Counted from the stretch's first letter, positions 34,666-44,077 are shown. The stretch: 64,000 nt of DNA from Lacrimispora sphenoides (GCF_900105215.1 NZ_FOIP01000001.1:3474501-3538500), one strand, 5' to 3'. Made by a program: numbers and translations. The notes: generated from the sequence alone by a model not told the origin.

Positions 34666-35311
34666 TCCAATGGTTCTGGAAATCAACTCGAAGTTTTTAA
34701 GAAGAGTGGAAGGATTTATTCTATACAAAGGGGTATCAAATCTGGAGGAAGCAAAAAAGGCGATGCTTTCCAAAAAGCCGGATTTGATTCTGCTTGATGT
34801 GTATCTTCCCAATGAAAATGGAATGGATTTTTTAAAATGGATCCGAAGCCAGGAAATGAATGCAGATATCATTTTAATTACAGCAGATAAATCCATAGAA
34901 CGAATCCAGGAGGCATTTCGGTATGGGGTGGTAGATTATCTGATTAAGCCTTTTCGCTTTGAGCGCTTTAAGGAAGCCTTACTGCAGTTTAAGGACCGGT
35001 ATGACAGCTTTAAAAACAGCGAAATGATTGAGCAGAAGGATCTGGACCGGTACTTATCCGGCCAGATTGCTGCCCAGAGCGAAGCGGATTTTACCAAGGG
35101 CTTTAATAAGTACACCTATCATGCCATCTGGGAAAAAATTGAGCAGGGCAGAGAAGCGTATTATACAGCGGAAAATCTTGCAGAAATGCTGCAGATCGCA
35201 AGAGTCACGGTAAGAAGATATCTGGAGCTTATGGAAAAGGAAGAAAAGATATATAAATTAGTGGAATACGGAAAGGTTGGAAGACCGCAGCACAAATATA
35301 GAAAGATGTAA
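34637..35311 (+). CDS. Response regulator, CitB/DcuR type
   Basis: A 224-residue response regulator. The receiver domain has the acidic pair EDD, the phospho-acceptor Asp54 (LILLDVYLPNENG), and the conserved Lys in YLIKPF. The C-terminal HTH (TAENLAEMLQIARVTVRRYLELME) is typical for the CitB/DcuR/DctR subgroup. Translation starts at TTG 34637, behind AAAGGAGGG, 29 bases inside the kinase gene, so the pair is translationally coupled. The expected targets are the malic enzyme/KdgT operon upstream. Confidence 0.93.
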   Translation: MIGVMIVEDDPMVLEINSKFLRRVEGFILYKGVSNLEEAKKAMLSKKPDLILLDVYLPNENGMDFLKWIRSQEMNADIILITADKSIERIQEAFRYGVVDYLIKPFRFERFKEALLQFKDRYDSFKNSEMIEQKDLDRYLSGQIAAQSEADFTKGFNKYTYHAIWEKIEQGREAYYTAENLAEMLQIARVTVRRYLELMEKEEKIYKLVEYGKVGRPQHKYRKM

Positions 35312-35329
35312 TAATGTTCGGAGCAATCA

Positions 35330-35372
35330 CAATTTGCCTGACAGGATTGTGTAAATGATATCAGGCAAATTG
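35330..35372 (+). terminator. Hairpin between response regulator and beta-propeller gene
   Basis: A perfect 12-bp stem CAATTTGCCTGA / TCAGGCAAATTG with a 19-base loop lies between convergent genes. No T-run follows on either strand, so termination may be weak. Confidence 0.5.
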
Positions 35373-35399
35373 AGATTAAAATGATTTATAAGCTATTAT

Positions 35400-36479
35400 T
35401 TAATATCTCTTTGGCAAGCATAGGATTGCCAAACCTTGTGAACCTAAATTCGGTAACGGTGTATCGCGGATCACCTCTGTCCGGATTAGTCTGCCATTCC
35501 GGTCAGTAAAGAAAACACTGATGGAGCCCTCATTTCCGTTGAGTACATACAAGTTATTGGAACAAATACCGCTGTCAATTGGTGCACCAGATCCATCATT
35601 CGTACTATAGGTAATATTTGTAACTCTAAGACGTCCGTTACGTTCAACTTCATACGTCGTTATTGTGTGGCCGCCAGCATTGGAAGTATAAGCAAATCGT
35701 CCGTTTTCAGATAGTGAGACCCAACAGGTAGCTGATTGAAAATTCAATACAGATGGACTAATGACTGAAAGTGTTCCGTCATGATTAATTTTGTAGGAAG
35801 ATAATGCATTTATTCCAACTTCCGTAACCAGCAAGATATCATTTGTTAAGAATACAGAGCCAAAAGGTCCGGGACCGCTGGAGTTGCTGAGAATAGGGCC
35901 AGTGAGGGATCCATCTTGTTGAACGGTAAATACACTGATTAGGTTTGTGTTCTGCTCGGAAACAGCTATTTTTTTGCCGTTATAATTGATGACAATGCAG
36001 GTTGGCTTGGCATTTACTGAACTTAATGGTTTAGCAGAGCCAATGATTTCGGTAAGCATGCCGTTTTCGTCTATATGAAAACCGGTAACATTGGATGCAA
36101 TACTGCTTCCATTGCCTGCATTTGCCACATAGAGAAGATTACGGTGAGTTGTCAGGCTTATTGGAAGGAAACCACCGGACGGCTTCACGTCTGCAAGAAT
36201 CAAGGCTCCCGATCTGGTGATTTTGAAGCTGGAGATATTGTTGCTGCCAGCATTCACGACAAAAAGGAAATGTCCGTCATCGGATATTACAATTGATCCC
36301 TGTGAACCAAGAGGATCAACAATGGGGGTTCCTGTGCCTTGACCGCCTGTCTTGTAAGCCTTTATAAATGTAAAATCATCGTTGAATTTCTGACGAATCG
36401 CTATTATTTCATTTTCATCAGCGTTATTTGTCATAGAGTAAACGGCATATCCATGCCTGCAGTTTGTTATATCGTACAT
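35400..36479 (-). CDS. Lactonase-like beta-propeller (YNCE/6-phosphogluconolactonase fold) protein
   Basis: A 359-residue protein made of repeated propeller blades (SDDGHFLFVVNAGSNNISSF, NGRFAYTSNAGGHTITTYEV, NNLYVLNGNEGSISVFF). These seven-bladed folds include 6-phosphogluconolactonase but many relatives have no known activity. There is no signal peptide. It lies alone between a two-component system and a cysteine desulfurase gene, so there is no functional clue from neighbours. The start ATG 36479 follows AAGGAG. Confidence 0.75.
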   Translation of the reverse strand: MYDITNCRHGYAVYSMTNNADENEIIAIRQKFNDDFTFIKAYKTGGQGTGTPIVDPLGSQGSIVISDDGHFLFVVNAGSNNISSFKITRSGALILADVKPSGGFLPISLTTHRNLLYVANAGNGSSIASNVTGFHIDENGMLTEIIGSAKPLSSVNAKPTCIVINYNGKKIAVSEQNTNLISVFTVQQDGSLTGPILSNSSGPGPFGSVFLTNDILLVTEVGINALSSYKINHDGTLSVISPSVLNFQSATCWVSLSENGRFAYTSNAGGHTITTYEVERNGRLRVTNITYSTNDGSGAPIDSGICSNNLYVLNGNEGSISVFFTDRNGRLIRTEVIRDTPLPNLGSQGLAILCLPKRY

Positions 36480-36775
36480 TTATTTATCACTCCTTATACG
36501 AAATATTATTAATAGGAATGTGCGTAATATGGTGTTTACGCTAATATTAATATATGCTATATTTATTTAAATGCGATTATAGACTGTCATAAGAAAGTAT
36601 TTTGCTGTCAAACCTAGCATGTAATGAAACAGCATGTTGAATCTTTGCATATTGCTCACAGGATTGTTTTTTTATTATTAGAAAAAGGCAATGAGATGAA
36701 TAATAAAATTAACATAAATATGTTCTATGTTGGTTTATTAAATGCGGAATATTATCTGTTTAAGGAGGATAATTT
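36480..36775. other. Divergent A/T-rich intergenic region
   Basis: Nearly 300 bases between divergent genes. It is very A/T-rich and should contain both promoters. I could not single out convincing elements; short dyads such as ACATAAATATGT (36714-36725) are within the noise for this composition. Confidence 0.4.
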
Positions 36776-37903
36776 ATGATTTATCTAGACTATAATGCCA
36801 CGACCCCTATCGACAAAAAGGTATATCATGCCATGCTTCCCTATCTGGAGTCAGAGTTTGGAAACCCATCCAACGGTTATGAATTGGGACTGCTTGCGAA
36901 AGGTGCAGTTGAGAAGGCCAGGAAACAGGTCTCGGAATTGCTGGGTGCCAAAAGCAGCGAGATTTTATTCACAAGCTGCGGCAGTGAATCCAATAATGCC
37001 GTAATCAAGGGAGTCGCCTACACTTTTAGGAATAAGGGAAAGCATATTATTACTTCTTGCATCGAACATCCTTCCATCATGGAACCACTCTCGTTTTTAA
37101 AGAAAAACGGTTATAAAGTTACCTATCTTCCAGTAAACCGGCAAGGATCTGTGAATCCTCAGGATTTAAGAAATGCCATCTGTGAGGAAACGATTTTGGT
37201 TAGTATTATGCATTCCAATAATGAGGTTGGTACCTTGCAGCCAATCAGGGAGTTGGGGGGGATTTGCAGAGAACGAGATGTTTTGTTTCACACAGATGCA
37301 TCTCAGTCCATTGGAAAGGTGGATATTAACGTTTCCCGGTTACCAGTGGATTTTCTGACTCTTGCCGGTCATAAACTCTATGCTCCAAAAGGAATTGGCG
37401 CATTGTTTATTCGTGATGGAGTTGAAATAGAATCATTTCTGCATGGCGCAAGCCAGGAGAATGGCAGGCGTGCCGGTACGGAAAATGTGCCTTATATTGT
37501 AGCTTTGGGAGAGGCAGCGGTACAGGCGAGGAACCATTTGGATCAAAATGATTTGATGCCGATAAGAGATTATTTTTATAATCAGCTAAAGGAAGTGTTC
37601 GGCAGTAATATTCACCTCAACGGTGACCCGGTTCATCGCTTGCCAAATACTCTTAATGTCAGCTTTGTGGGAGAAAATGGCGCCCAGATATTGGCGGCGC
37701 TGCCTGAACTGTGTGCCTCAACCGGCTCTGCCTGCCATTCTGGTTCAAAAACCATTTCTCCTGTTTTAGCTGCTATGGGTGTTGAAGAGGAAATTGCATT
37801 TGGTGCTGTACGCTTTAGTGTGGGCAGATATACCACTAAGCAAGAGATTGATTATGCAATGAAATTGTTAAAAGGATACGGGTTTTCCATTGCAGACTGC
37901 TGA
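36776..37903 (+). CDS. Cysteine desulfurase (NifS/IscS family)
   Basis: A 375-residue PLP enzyme that takes sulfur from cysteine for Fe-S clusters or thio-modifications. PLP-binding Lys200 is in LAGHKLYAPKG, the cofactor contacts CGSESNNAVIKG and HTDASQSIGK are present, and the active-site Cys320 is in STGSACHSGS, a group I-like mobile loop. No scaffold (IscU/NifU), thiamine or tRNA-thiolation gene accompanies it. It lies before the metal-island AraC gene but has no copy of the TTAG-N6-CTAA box. The start has TAAGGAGG eight bases upstream. Confidence 0.92.
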   Translation: MIYLDYNATTPIDKKVYHAMLPYLESEFGNPSNGYELGLLAKGAVEKARKQVSELLGAKSSEILFTSCGSESNNAVIKGVAYTFRNKGKHIITSCIEHPSIMEPLSFLKKNGYKVTYLPVNRQGSVNPQDLRNAICEETILVSIMHSNNEVGTLQPIRELGGICRERDVLFHTDASQSIGKVDINVSRLPVDFLTLAGHKLYAPKGIGALFIRDGVEIESFLHGASQENGRRAGTENVPYIVALGEAAVQARNHLDQNDLMPIRDYFYNQLKEVFGSNIHLNGDPVHRLPNTLNVSFVGENGAQILAALPELCASTGSACHSGSKTISPVLAAMGVEEEIAFGAVRFSVGRYTTKQEIDYAMKLLKGYGFSIADC

Positions 37904-37955
37904 AAAACTTCATTTATTCTGGACGGTAAGCTTGAAAACTGATATGATATTATCG

Positions 37956-37971
37956 GTTAGTCGTACCTAAT
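37956..37971 (+). promoter_or_regulatory. TTAG-N6-CTAA box upstream of the AraC gene
   Basis: GTTAG-TCGTAC-CTAAT lies 27 bases before the AraC start, just after a TATTAT (37948-37953) that could be the -10. The same arrangement occurs at 39078-39101 and 44096-44111. It is a candidate operator of the DtxR-family regulator encoded at 47647. Confidence 0.5.
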
Positions 37972-37998
37972 TAAAAAAAGTAAAGGCGATGTCATATC

Positions 37999-38970
37999 AT
38001 GAATAATAAGAATTTCACGGATTTTTTTGATCCGGAGGTGCAAAAGACAGCAAGTGAAGCAGGCTGTTCGATATACAGGATGCAAAACGAAACTGGAGAG
38101 GGTGTTATTACCCGGTATCAAATCTTACCTGGCATCGAACTGTTTTATAATGATTTTCATATGCGGGATGGGCAAAATAAGAATAAGCTTCCCCATCCAG
38201 ATGTATTTGAGATCAATCACTGCAGGGAAGGCCGGTTTGAGTGCGTGTTCGGTAATGGTGATTGTCAATATGTGGGAGCCGGCGATCTTTCCATCAATCG
38301 GCTTACCAATGAAACCACATCGACCACGTTCCCGTTATCCCACTATCATGGGATTTCCATTACGATCGATTTGAATGAGGCAGCGGAAACAATGAAGCTG
38401 GTGGAACATGTACTGGGCGGGCTGCATATTGATTTACACCAGATAACAGAGCGCCTTTGCAGAAAAGATACTTGCTTTGTCCTGCGGGGGCATAGCAATA
38501 TTGAACATATTTTCTCTGAGTTGTATAAGGTTACGCCCAAAATGGCAGCACGCTATTTAAAAGTGAAAGTATTAGAATTGTTCATGTTCTTAAATGATGT
38601 CCAGGTTGACGAATATCCGGAAGAACGGCGGTACTTTTCAAAAAATCAGGTTCAGGTGATCAAGAAAATGCAGAAATACATGACTTCTGACTTACAAATC
38701 CATCATACCCTGCAGGAGCTGTCAAAAAAATTCGATATTCCTCTTACATCGATGAAAGTGTGTTTTAAGGGAATTTACGGCTGTTCTATTTATTCTTATA
38801 TGAAATCTTACCGTATGCAGGCAGCCAAAATTTTACTGAGGGATACAACGGCAAGCATAACAGAGATCGCCATGAAAATGGGATATGATAACCCAAGTAA
38901 GTTTTCTGAGGTTTTTAAAAAGGAATTTGGGGAACTGCCGTCCGAATTCAGAAAGACGTTGTCCAAATAG
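37999..38970 (+). CDS. AraC family transcriptional regulator (YbtA/PchR-like arrangement)
   Basis: A 323-residue regulator with an N-terminal ligand-sensing region of about 210 residues (EINHCREGRFECVFGNGDCQYVGAGDLS is the diagnostic stretch) and a C-terminal double HTH (LQELSKKFDIPLTSMKVCF, ITEIAMKMGYDNPSKFSEVFKKEFG). The N-terminal pattern recalls AraC activators of siderophore uptake such as YbtA and PchR; that is resemblance, not proof. It precedes a metal/peptide-type ABC importer and a pair of YbtP/YbtQ-like transporters. It is alone in its transcription unit, closed by a terminator at 39047. Confidence 0.88.
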   Translation: MNNKNFTDFFDPEVQKTASEAGCSIYRMQNETGEGVITRYQILPGIELFYNDFHMRDGQNKNKLPHPDVFEINHCREGRFECVFGNGDCQYVGAGDLSINRLTNETTSTTFPLSHYHGISITIDLNEAAETMKLVEHVLGGLHIDLHQITERLCRKDTCFVLRGHSNIEHIFSELYKVTPKMAARYLKVKVLELFMFLNDVQVDEYPEERRYFSKNQVQVIKKMQKYMTSDLQIHHTLQELSKKFDIPLTSMKVCFKGIYGCSIYSYMKSYRMQAAKILLRDTTASITEIAMKMGYDNPSKFSEVFKKEFGELPSEFRKTLSK

Positions 38971-39046
38971 AGGGGATTTGGTCTTTTTGGAGTGGTGCAA
39001 AAAAATAGAATACGATATACTGCCAACTGTGTGGGCAGATGATTTG

Positions 39047-39071
39047 AGGGCGCTGCAAGGCGCTCTTTTTT
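39047..39071 (+). terminator. Rho-independent terminator of the AraC gene
   Basis: AGGGCGC / GCGCTCT (7 bp including one G-T pair, loop TGCAAG) is followed by six T. It insulates the AraC gene from the importer operon. Confidence 0.75.
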
Positions 39072-39077
39072 CAGGGC

Positions 39078-39101
39078 TTTAGTTAGCCAAGCCTAACTAA
39101 A
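39078..39101 (+). promoter_or_regulatory. Perfect dyad TTTAGTTAG-N6-CTAACTAAA before the importer operon
   Basis: A perfect 9-bp inverted repeat with spacer CCAAGC, immediately upstream of the ribosome site of the first permease gene. The half site TTAGTTAG recalls the DtxR/IdeR half site TTAGGTTAG, but the spacing is wider. It is the best copy of the box shared by three units of this region. Confidence 0.6.
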
Positions 39102-39119
39102 ACAAAGGAGTGGACGTGC

Positions 39120-40061
39120 ATGAAACAGGATATGAGAAAATACATCCTGGGAAAATTGATTGAGCTAATAATTACTTTGCTGTTTGTAACACTGCTATCG
39201 TTTCTCCTTATGCGGCTGTCTGCTGTAGATCCGGCTACCGCATATGCAAAACGAATGATTGGAAATCCTACACCGGAACAGATTGAAAAAATCCGGGTAC
39301 AGTTAGGATTTGACAAGCCTCTGATTGTGCAGTATGGGCGCTGGGCAGCAGACCTGCTTCATTTCGATCTTGGAACCTCCCTGGCAAACGGACATGATGT
39401 CTGGACCGATATTGCAACAGCCTTTCCTAAAACCCTGGGAATCGTTTTTCTGGCTTCCGTCTTTCAAATTATTTTTATTACAGTCATAAGCTGTTCTGCT
39501 TTTTTATTGCCGTGGCAGATCCCTAAGTCGGGGGTAAGGGCCATCTGTATTTTAGGAGTATCCATTCCTTCCTTTTATTTGGCCACTGTGTATCTGGACT
39601 ATTTTGCTGTCCAAAAATCGCTGATTTCTGTGGCGGGTAATACAACCTTTCTAAGCTATCTCTCGCCCGCAATTTGTATTGGTGTATTTGGTGCATCTTT
39701 TTATACACCGATGCTGATGGATGCCCTGGAGCATGAAAGCAATGAGGATTATGCGTTCTATACCCGATGCCGCGGTCTTTCAGAACGCAGGCTTTTGTTC
39801 TTTCACCTTCTTCCGCGCGCAGCGGTAGGGCTGATCCCCAATTTCCTTCAAAGCATAGGACTGGCACTGGCGAATGCAACCATAGTTGAGCAGATTTTCT
39901 CCATTCCCGGATTTGGATACTTAATAGTCAATCATGTACTGGACCGTGATACACCAATGATACACGCGGAAGTGTTCTTCCTCGCTCTGGCAATAGCCCT
40001 ATGCAATATTGGGGCAGATTTGATACAGTGGGGAATCGGACGGAAAAAGGAGGTGGCGTAA
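39120..40061 (+). CDS. Nickel/peptide-type ABC transporter permease 1 (NikB/OppB family)
   Basis: A 313-residue permease with the OppB/NikB layout: first helix at residues 11-31, large extracellular loop with the signature NPTPEQIEKIRVQLGFDKPL, then five helices. The ATPase-docking EAA-like loop (LSERRLLFFHLLPRAAVGLI) lies near residue 230. It forms the membrane channel with the next gene, whose ATG touches its stop. The family imports peptides, nickel or metal-opine complexes. The start follows AAAGGAG at 39105-39110. Confidence 0.9.
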   Translation: MKQDMRKYILGKLIELIITLLFVTLLSFLLMRLSAVDPATAYAKRMIGNPTPEQIEKIRVQLGFDKPLIVQYGRWAADLLHFDLGTSLANGHDVWTDIATAFPKTLGIVFLASVFQIIFITVISCSAFLLPWQIPKSGVRAICILGVSIPSFYLATVYLDYFAVQKSLISVAGNTTFLSYLSPAICIGVFGASFYTPMLMDALEHESNEDYAFYTRCRGLSERRLLFFHLLPRAAVGLIPNFLQSIGLALANATIVEQIFSIPGFGYLIVNHVLDRDTPMIHAEVFFLALAIALCNIGADLIQWGIGRKKEVA

Positions 40062-40862
40062 ATGCATATGCGAAAGATGATGCGCCTGCTTTCTATTGCG
40101 ATTCCTTTCCTGATAATTGCTTTTTTCTTTATTGGATTCCTGTTTGCACAGAACGATCCAATGGATGCGGATCTTTTGAACAGGTATCAGAAACCAGGCG
40201 AGGGATATCCATTGGGGACCGATGGATTAGGCCGCTGTATATTATCGCGGATTCTCTATGGCGGCTGGACAACACTTGGAATTGTGCTTGGCGGTTCCCT
40301 GATCGTTTTTTTCACAGGAACTGTCCTTGGTATGATGACCAGCCGGGTAATTATGAAAGAGAATGCTTTCGTTGATGGCCTTATCAATGCGGTTACAGCA
40401 ATTCCCCCGATTGCCTATTTGATTGTATTCATCGGTGCCTGGGGAAGCGGTGCGAGAACCACCCTGTTTGCATTGACGGTGTCTTATGTACTGCGTTACA
40501 TAAAACTGGTTCGTACCCGTACTGATATGGAAATGGGAAAAGCCTATGTCATGTGCGGGATTGCAGCGGGAGCTTCTAAACTCAGAATATTGACTGTTCA
40601 TATTTTCCCTAACCTGATTGCTGAGATGATCCGTTTCTTATGCCTGTCCTGCGCAGATATGATATTGGCGATTACAGGATTTTCCTTCATTGGATTGGGG
40701 CTGGGCGATAATGTGGTTGATTGGGGCAGCATGATTTTGGAGGCGCGTGGAGCGCTGGTTCTTCATCCTGCCATGATTTTGTATCCAATCGGTGCTGTGA
40801 TCCTATCGACACTCTGTTTTAATATTCTGGGCAGACGATTGACGGAGAGGGGGGAGGCATGA
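40062..40862 (+). CDS. Nickel/peptide-type ABC transporter permease 2 (NikC/OppC family)
   Basis: A 266-residue OppC/NikC-type permease with six helices, the NikC-like segment YPLGTDGLGRCILSRILYGG after the first helix, and the EAA-like loop AAGASKLRILTVHIFPNLI. It starts on the base after the upstream stop behind AAAAAGGAGG, and its own stop overlaps the next start (ATGA), so translation is coupled through the operon. Confidence 0.9.
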   Translation: MHMRKMMRLLSIAIPFLIIAFFFIGFLFAQNDPMDADLLNRYQKPGEGYPLGTDGLGRCILSRILYGGWTTLGIVLGGSLIVFFTGTVLGMMTSRVIMKENAFVDGLINAVTAIPPIAYLIVFIGAWGSGARTTLFALTVSYVLRYIKLVRTRTDMEMGKAYVMCGIAAGASKLRILTVHIFPNLIAEMIRFLCLSCADMILAITGFSFIGLGLGDNVVDWGSMILEARGALVLHPAMILYPIGAVILSTLCFNILGRRLTERGEA

Positions 40863-41653
40863 TGCTGACAGTCAGCCAATTAAGTGTAAAAGAAAAAACC
40901 GGCCGCCTTTTGCTAAATGAAGTGTCCATAAAAATAATGCCGGGGCGGGTGGTTGGGCTCACGGGACACAGCGGTTCAGGAAAAACCACATTATTGAGAA
41001 GTGTTTTCGGTATGCTCCATAGAGACTGTCAGATCAGCAGCGGTGAAATCTTATTGAATGACAAGGAGATATCCAGACTTTCACAGAAAGAGCATCGGGA
41101 ACTGTGCGGAAAAACAATCTCCTATATCCCTCAGGCGCCTATGACCGCATTTGACAGCCGGCTGAAGATTGGCTGTCAAATACAAGAAACCTTCCGGAAA
41201 CGGCTGAAGCTGGATAAAACGGCCGCCTCCCAGCTGGCAAAAGACATGCTTTCTTTGGTCAATTTAAAAGATACCCATAGGATTTTAAACGCGTATCCGG
41301 TAGAACTATCAGGAGGAATGCTTCAAAGGGTAGCAGCTGCGATCCTGCTTGGAATGTCGCCGGACTATATTCTTGCAGACGAACCAACGGCGGCTCTTGA
41401 TGAAGAAAACCGCAATCTACTGTTAGAGGTAATGCGGACACAGATGCGGGATAAGGGGATTCTGCTAGTATCTCACGACGTGGAAGCGCTTCGGGGACTT
41501 TGCGATACCGTATATGTGCTTGGTGCCGGAACGATCATTGAGCAGGGCTCCATGGAGCAGTTGCTATCGGCGCCGAAGACAGAATGGATGAAGCATTTTT
41601 CAGGATTAAATAAAAAAGAAAGCAGGGGAGAGTGGAAGTGGGAGAAATTGTAA
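40859..41653 (+). CDS. ABC transporter ATP-binding protein 1 (NikD/OppD-like)
   Basis: A 264-residue ATPase: Walker A GHSGSGKTT (around residue 38), the Q-loop near YIPQAPMTAFDSRL, signature LSGGMLQRVAAAIL, Walker B YILADEPTAALDEE and the switch His in LLVSHDVEAL. The Opp-type marker after the Q-loop is present. It powers the importer with the next ATPase. The final 22 bases overlap the following gene, further evidence of one operon. Confidence 0.92.
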   Translation: MMLTVSQLSVKEKTGRLLLNEVSIKIMPGRVVGLTGHSGSGKTTLLRSVFGMLHRDCQISSGEILLNDKEISRLSQKEHRELCGKTISYIPQAPMTAFDSRLKIGCQIQETFRKRLKLDKTAASQLAKDMLSLVNLKDTHRILNAYPVELSGGMLQRVAAAILLGMSPDYILADEPTAALDEENRNLLLEVMRTQMRDKGILLVSHDVEALRGLCDTVYVLGAGTIIEQGSMEQLLSAPKTEWMKHFSGLNKKESRGEWKWEKL

Positions 41654-42366
41654 TGCAGAAGGTAAATCAGGTTTATCATGACGATTCCCTTGGGGATTTC
41701 CATGCATTATCCGAAATTAGCCTGCGGATTGAAAAAGGTAAAAATCTGGCAATAGAAGGAGAAAGCGGTTCCGGTAAAAGCACCTTGGCAAGACTGCTGA
41801 TCGGTCTTGTAAAGCCCGTTTCCGGAAAAATCCTTATGGATGGGCAAGATATTACACGTTGGAACTATGGTACATGGAAAAGCCATCGAAGAAAGATACA
41901 AGCTGTGTTTCAGGATACCTCGGGCACATTAAATCCGGCAAGATCGGCCTTTGCCAATGTTGAAGAAGCACTGGTAAATCTGACGGACTATAACAGCGGG
42001 GAGCGAAAGCAGCGTATCTGCGATTTGATGGATGCGGTTCATATGGATCACAAACTGCTTCATACCCCTGTGCGTCAGCTCTCAGGCGGTGAACAGCGCC
42101 GCCTTTCGCTGCTTCGTGCCATTGCCGTCCAGCCGGATTACTTAATTATGGACGAAGTGACAAGCGGTCTAGATTTAATTTCGGCCGATGCCGTACTAAC
42201 TTTAGTGGAGAACACTGCAAAGCTTTACTGTTGCTCCTGCATCTTTATTACCCATAGCCGGAAGGAAGCTATGCGGATTTCTGACAAGATCATAATCATG
42301 CAAAAAGGCAGGATTGTGGAACAGGGTCATCGAATCAATCAATTTAAAAAAGAAAGGATATTGTAA
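41632..42366 (+). CDS. ABC transporter ATP-binding protein 2 (NikE/OppF-like)
   Basis: A 244-residue ATPase with Walker A GESGSGKST, Q-loop AVFQDTSGTLNPARSAF, signature LSGGEQRRLSLLRA, Walker B YLIMDEVTSGLDLI and switch region IFITHSRKEAM. Its start is GTG 41632 or GTG 41638, with AGGGGAG just upstream inside the previous gene. With 40859 it makes the heterodimeric motor. The short length and lack of the C-terminal oligopeptide domain fit the nickel/metallophore branch rather than large peptide importers. Confidence 0.9.
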   Translation: MEVGEIVMQKVNQVYHDDSLGDFHALSEISLRIEKGKNLAIEGESGSGKSTLARLLIGLVKPVSGKILMDGQDITRWNYGTWKSHRRKIQAVFQDTSGTLNPARSAFANVEEALVNLTDYNSGERKQRICDLMDAVHMDHKLLHTPVRQLSGGEQRRLSLLRAIAVQPDYLIMDEVTSGLDLISADAVLTLVENTAKLYCCSCIFITHSRKEAMRISDKIIIMQKGRIVEQGHRINQFKKERIL

Positions 42367-42367
42367 T

Positions 42368-44008
42368 ATGAAAAACACCTGTAAGAAACTCATCTCGGCA
42401 TCCTTAAGCTGCGCGTTCCTGGCGCTTTGCCTGACCGGTTGCAGCAAGAATGCCTCTGCTACCGATAACAGTCCATCAGGGGTGCCAGAGACTCAAATCT
42501 CTGATGCAGGCCCCGGCAAGGTTCTAACCATAGTTACTGCAAAAGAGTTGGATAATTTAACCACCCTGACCATGAACAAAGAAAACAACATTGCCTGCGG
42601 GCTTTTATATGAAACGCTGGTAAGCTATGAGAACGGCAACATAATACCGGCACTGGCAGAGGACTGGAGCTGGGACAAATCGAGCACCGTCCTCACCTTC
42701 CGGCTCCGTCAGGGCGTTACATTCACTGACGGAACCGCTTTTCATGCAGAAAGCGTAAAAGCGATATTGGAATTTGACAGGTCTAATCCCAATTTCAGCG
42801 GGATTAAAGGAATTCATAACATTCAGAAGGTTGAGATCGTAGATGAATATACGGTTGCCGTTCATTATGACGCGCCCTGCTTCTCTTACTTAAATGACTT
42901 TTGCTTCCAGAACGTTGCAGGCATGATGTCCCCCAATGTGTTCGAGGCGGAAAATTTTCAGACCTTTAAAGATTTTGTAGGAACAGGCCCTTATGTGCGG
43001 AAGGAAATGATATCCGGAGACTGCACCCGGTTTGTGCGGAATGAAAATTATTGGGGCGAGGCTCCATACTACGATGAGGTTGTTGTCAAATACATTCCGG
43101 AGGCATCTTCCCGTCTCCAGGCTTTGCAGACCGGCGAAGTTGATTTGATTTATGGTGCGGACTTAATTACCTATGATGATTATAATCAGGGGGTTACACT
43201 AAAGGGCATTGCAGGAGAAATCAATGAGGGCAATACCCTTACCCGGAATCTGGTGTTAAATGCAGCCGGTTCTATGCTGAATGATAGGAAGGTACGGGAA
43301 GCCGTTGCCTATGCGGTCAACAAACAAGAAATTACCCAGGGCCTTACCTACGGCTATGAGACTCCGGCGGCTGCCCTGTTCAGCAAAGGCGCGCCTTATA
43401 TCGACATTGCTAATCATACCGTAAGGGAATTTGATCTGGACAAGGCCAACGCCCTTCTTAATGAAGCCGGCTGGACAATGAATAAGAATACCGGTTTCCG
43501 GGAAAAAGACGGCAAGACCCTGACACTTAACTACACCTACTGGACAGACCTTTCTCTGGCAAAGGAAATGGCTCTTGCCATAAAAGCCCAGCTAGCCAAA
43601 GCAGGTATCCATGTGGAGACCACAGGCCAGGATCAGATGACCTGGTGGACGGAGGGTGTTGCCGGAAACTATGATATTACCACTTGGAATACGGAGGGCT
43701 CTTATACGGAACCTCATAAATACCTTCAGGAATCTCTTGGAGCGGATCCCCACGCCGTCTCCCTGCAGGCGCTGGATGAATTTGAGGAATATTCTGCTGC
43801 TGTCAAGCTGTTTTCCACTACGGCTGACCCGGTGGTTGTGAAAGAGGCAATCGCTGCAGCACTTCATATTTCCAATGACAATGGAATTGATCTGCCCATT
43901 TCCTACTCTAAGGATCTGGTTTTGTATAATTCTGCTAAGGTTGCAGGATATACTTTTACCAGTGTCCCCCAGTTCTTTGATATTAACAATGTGCAGCCTG
44001 CCCGGTAA
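42368..44008 (+). CDS. ABC transporter substrate-binding lipoprotein (NikA/CntA/OppA family)
   Basis: A 546-residue family 5 binding protein. The N-terminus is a lipoprotein signal (KKLISASLSCAFLALCLTGC) with lipobox LTGC and lipidated Cys25. Family landmarks are LYETLVSYENGNIIPALAEDW, FRLRQGVTFTDGTAFHAESV and GTGPYV near the hinge. It is the last gene of the importer operon, starting one base after the upstream stop. Ligand candidates are a metal-chelate, nickel complex, heme or peptide; the neighbouring regulators favour a metal complex, but this is inference. Confidence 0.9.
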   Translation: MKNTCKKLISASLSCAFLALCLTGCSKNASATDNSPSGVPETQISDAGPGKVLTIVTAKELDNLTTLTMNKENNIACGLLYETLVSYENGNIIPALAEDWSWDKSSTVLTFRLRQGVTFTDGTAFHAESVKAILEFDRSNPNFSGIKGIHNIQKVEIVDEYTVAVHYDAPCFSYLNDFCFQNVAGMMSPNVFEAENFQTFKDFVGTGPYVRKEMISGDCTRFVRNENYWGEAPYYDEVVVKYIPEASSRLQALQTGEVDLIYGADLITYDDYNQGVTLKGIAGEINEGNTLTRNLVLNAAGSMLNDRKVREAVAYAVNKQEITQGLTYGYETPAAALFSKGAPYIDIANHTVREFDLDKANALLNEAGWTMNKNTGFREKDGKTLTLNYTYWTDLSLAKEMALAIKAQLAKAGIHVETTGQDQMTWWTEGVAGNYDITTWNTEGSYTEPHKYLQESLGADPHAVSLQALDEFEEYSAAVKLFSTTADPVVVKEAIAAALHISNDNGIDLPISYSKDLVLYNSAKVAGYTFTSVPQFFDINNVQPAR

Positions 44009-44077
44009 GAATGAACATCCATTGTCCAAATGGGGGAGTAACCACCTAATCAGAGTAGCAGGAATAATATGAAACAC

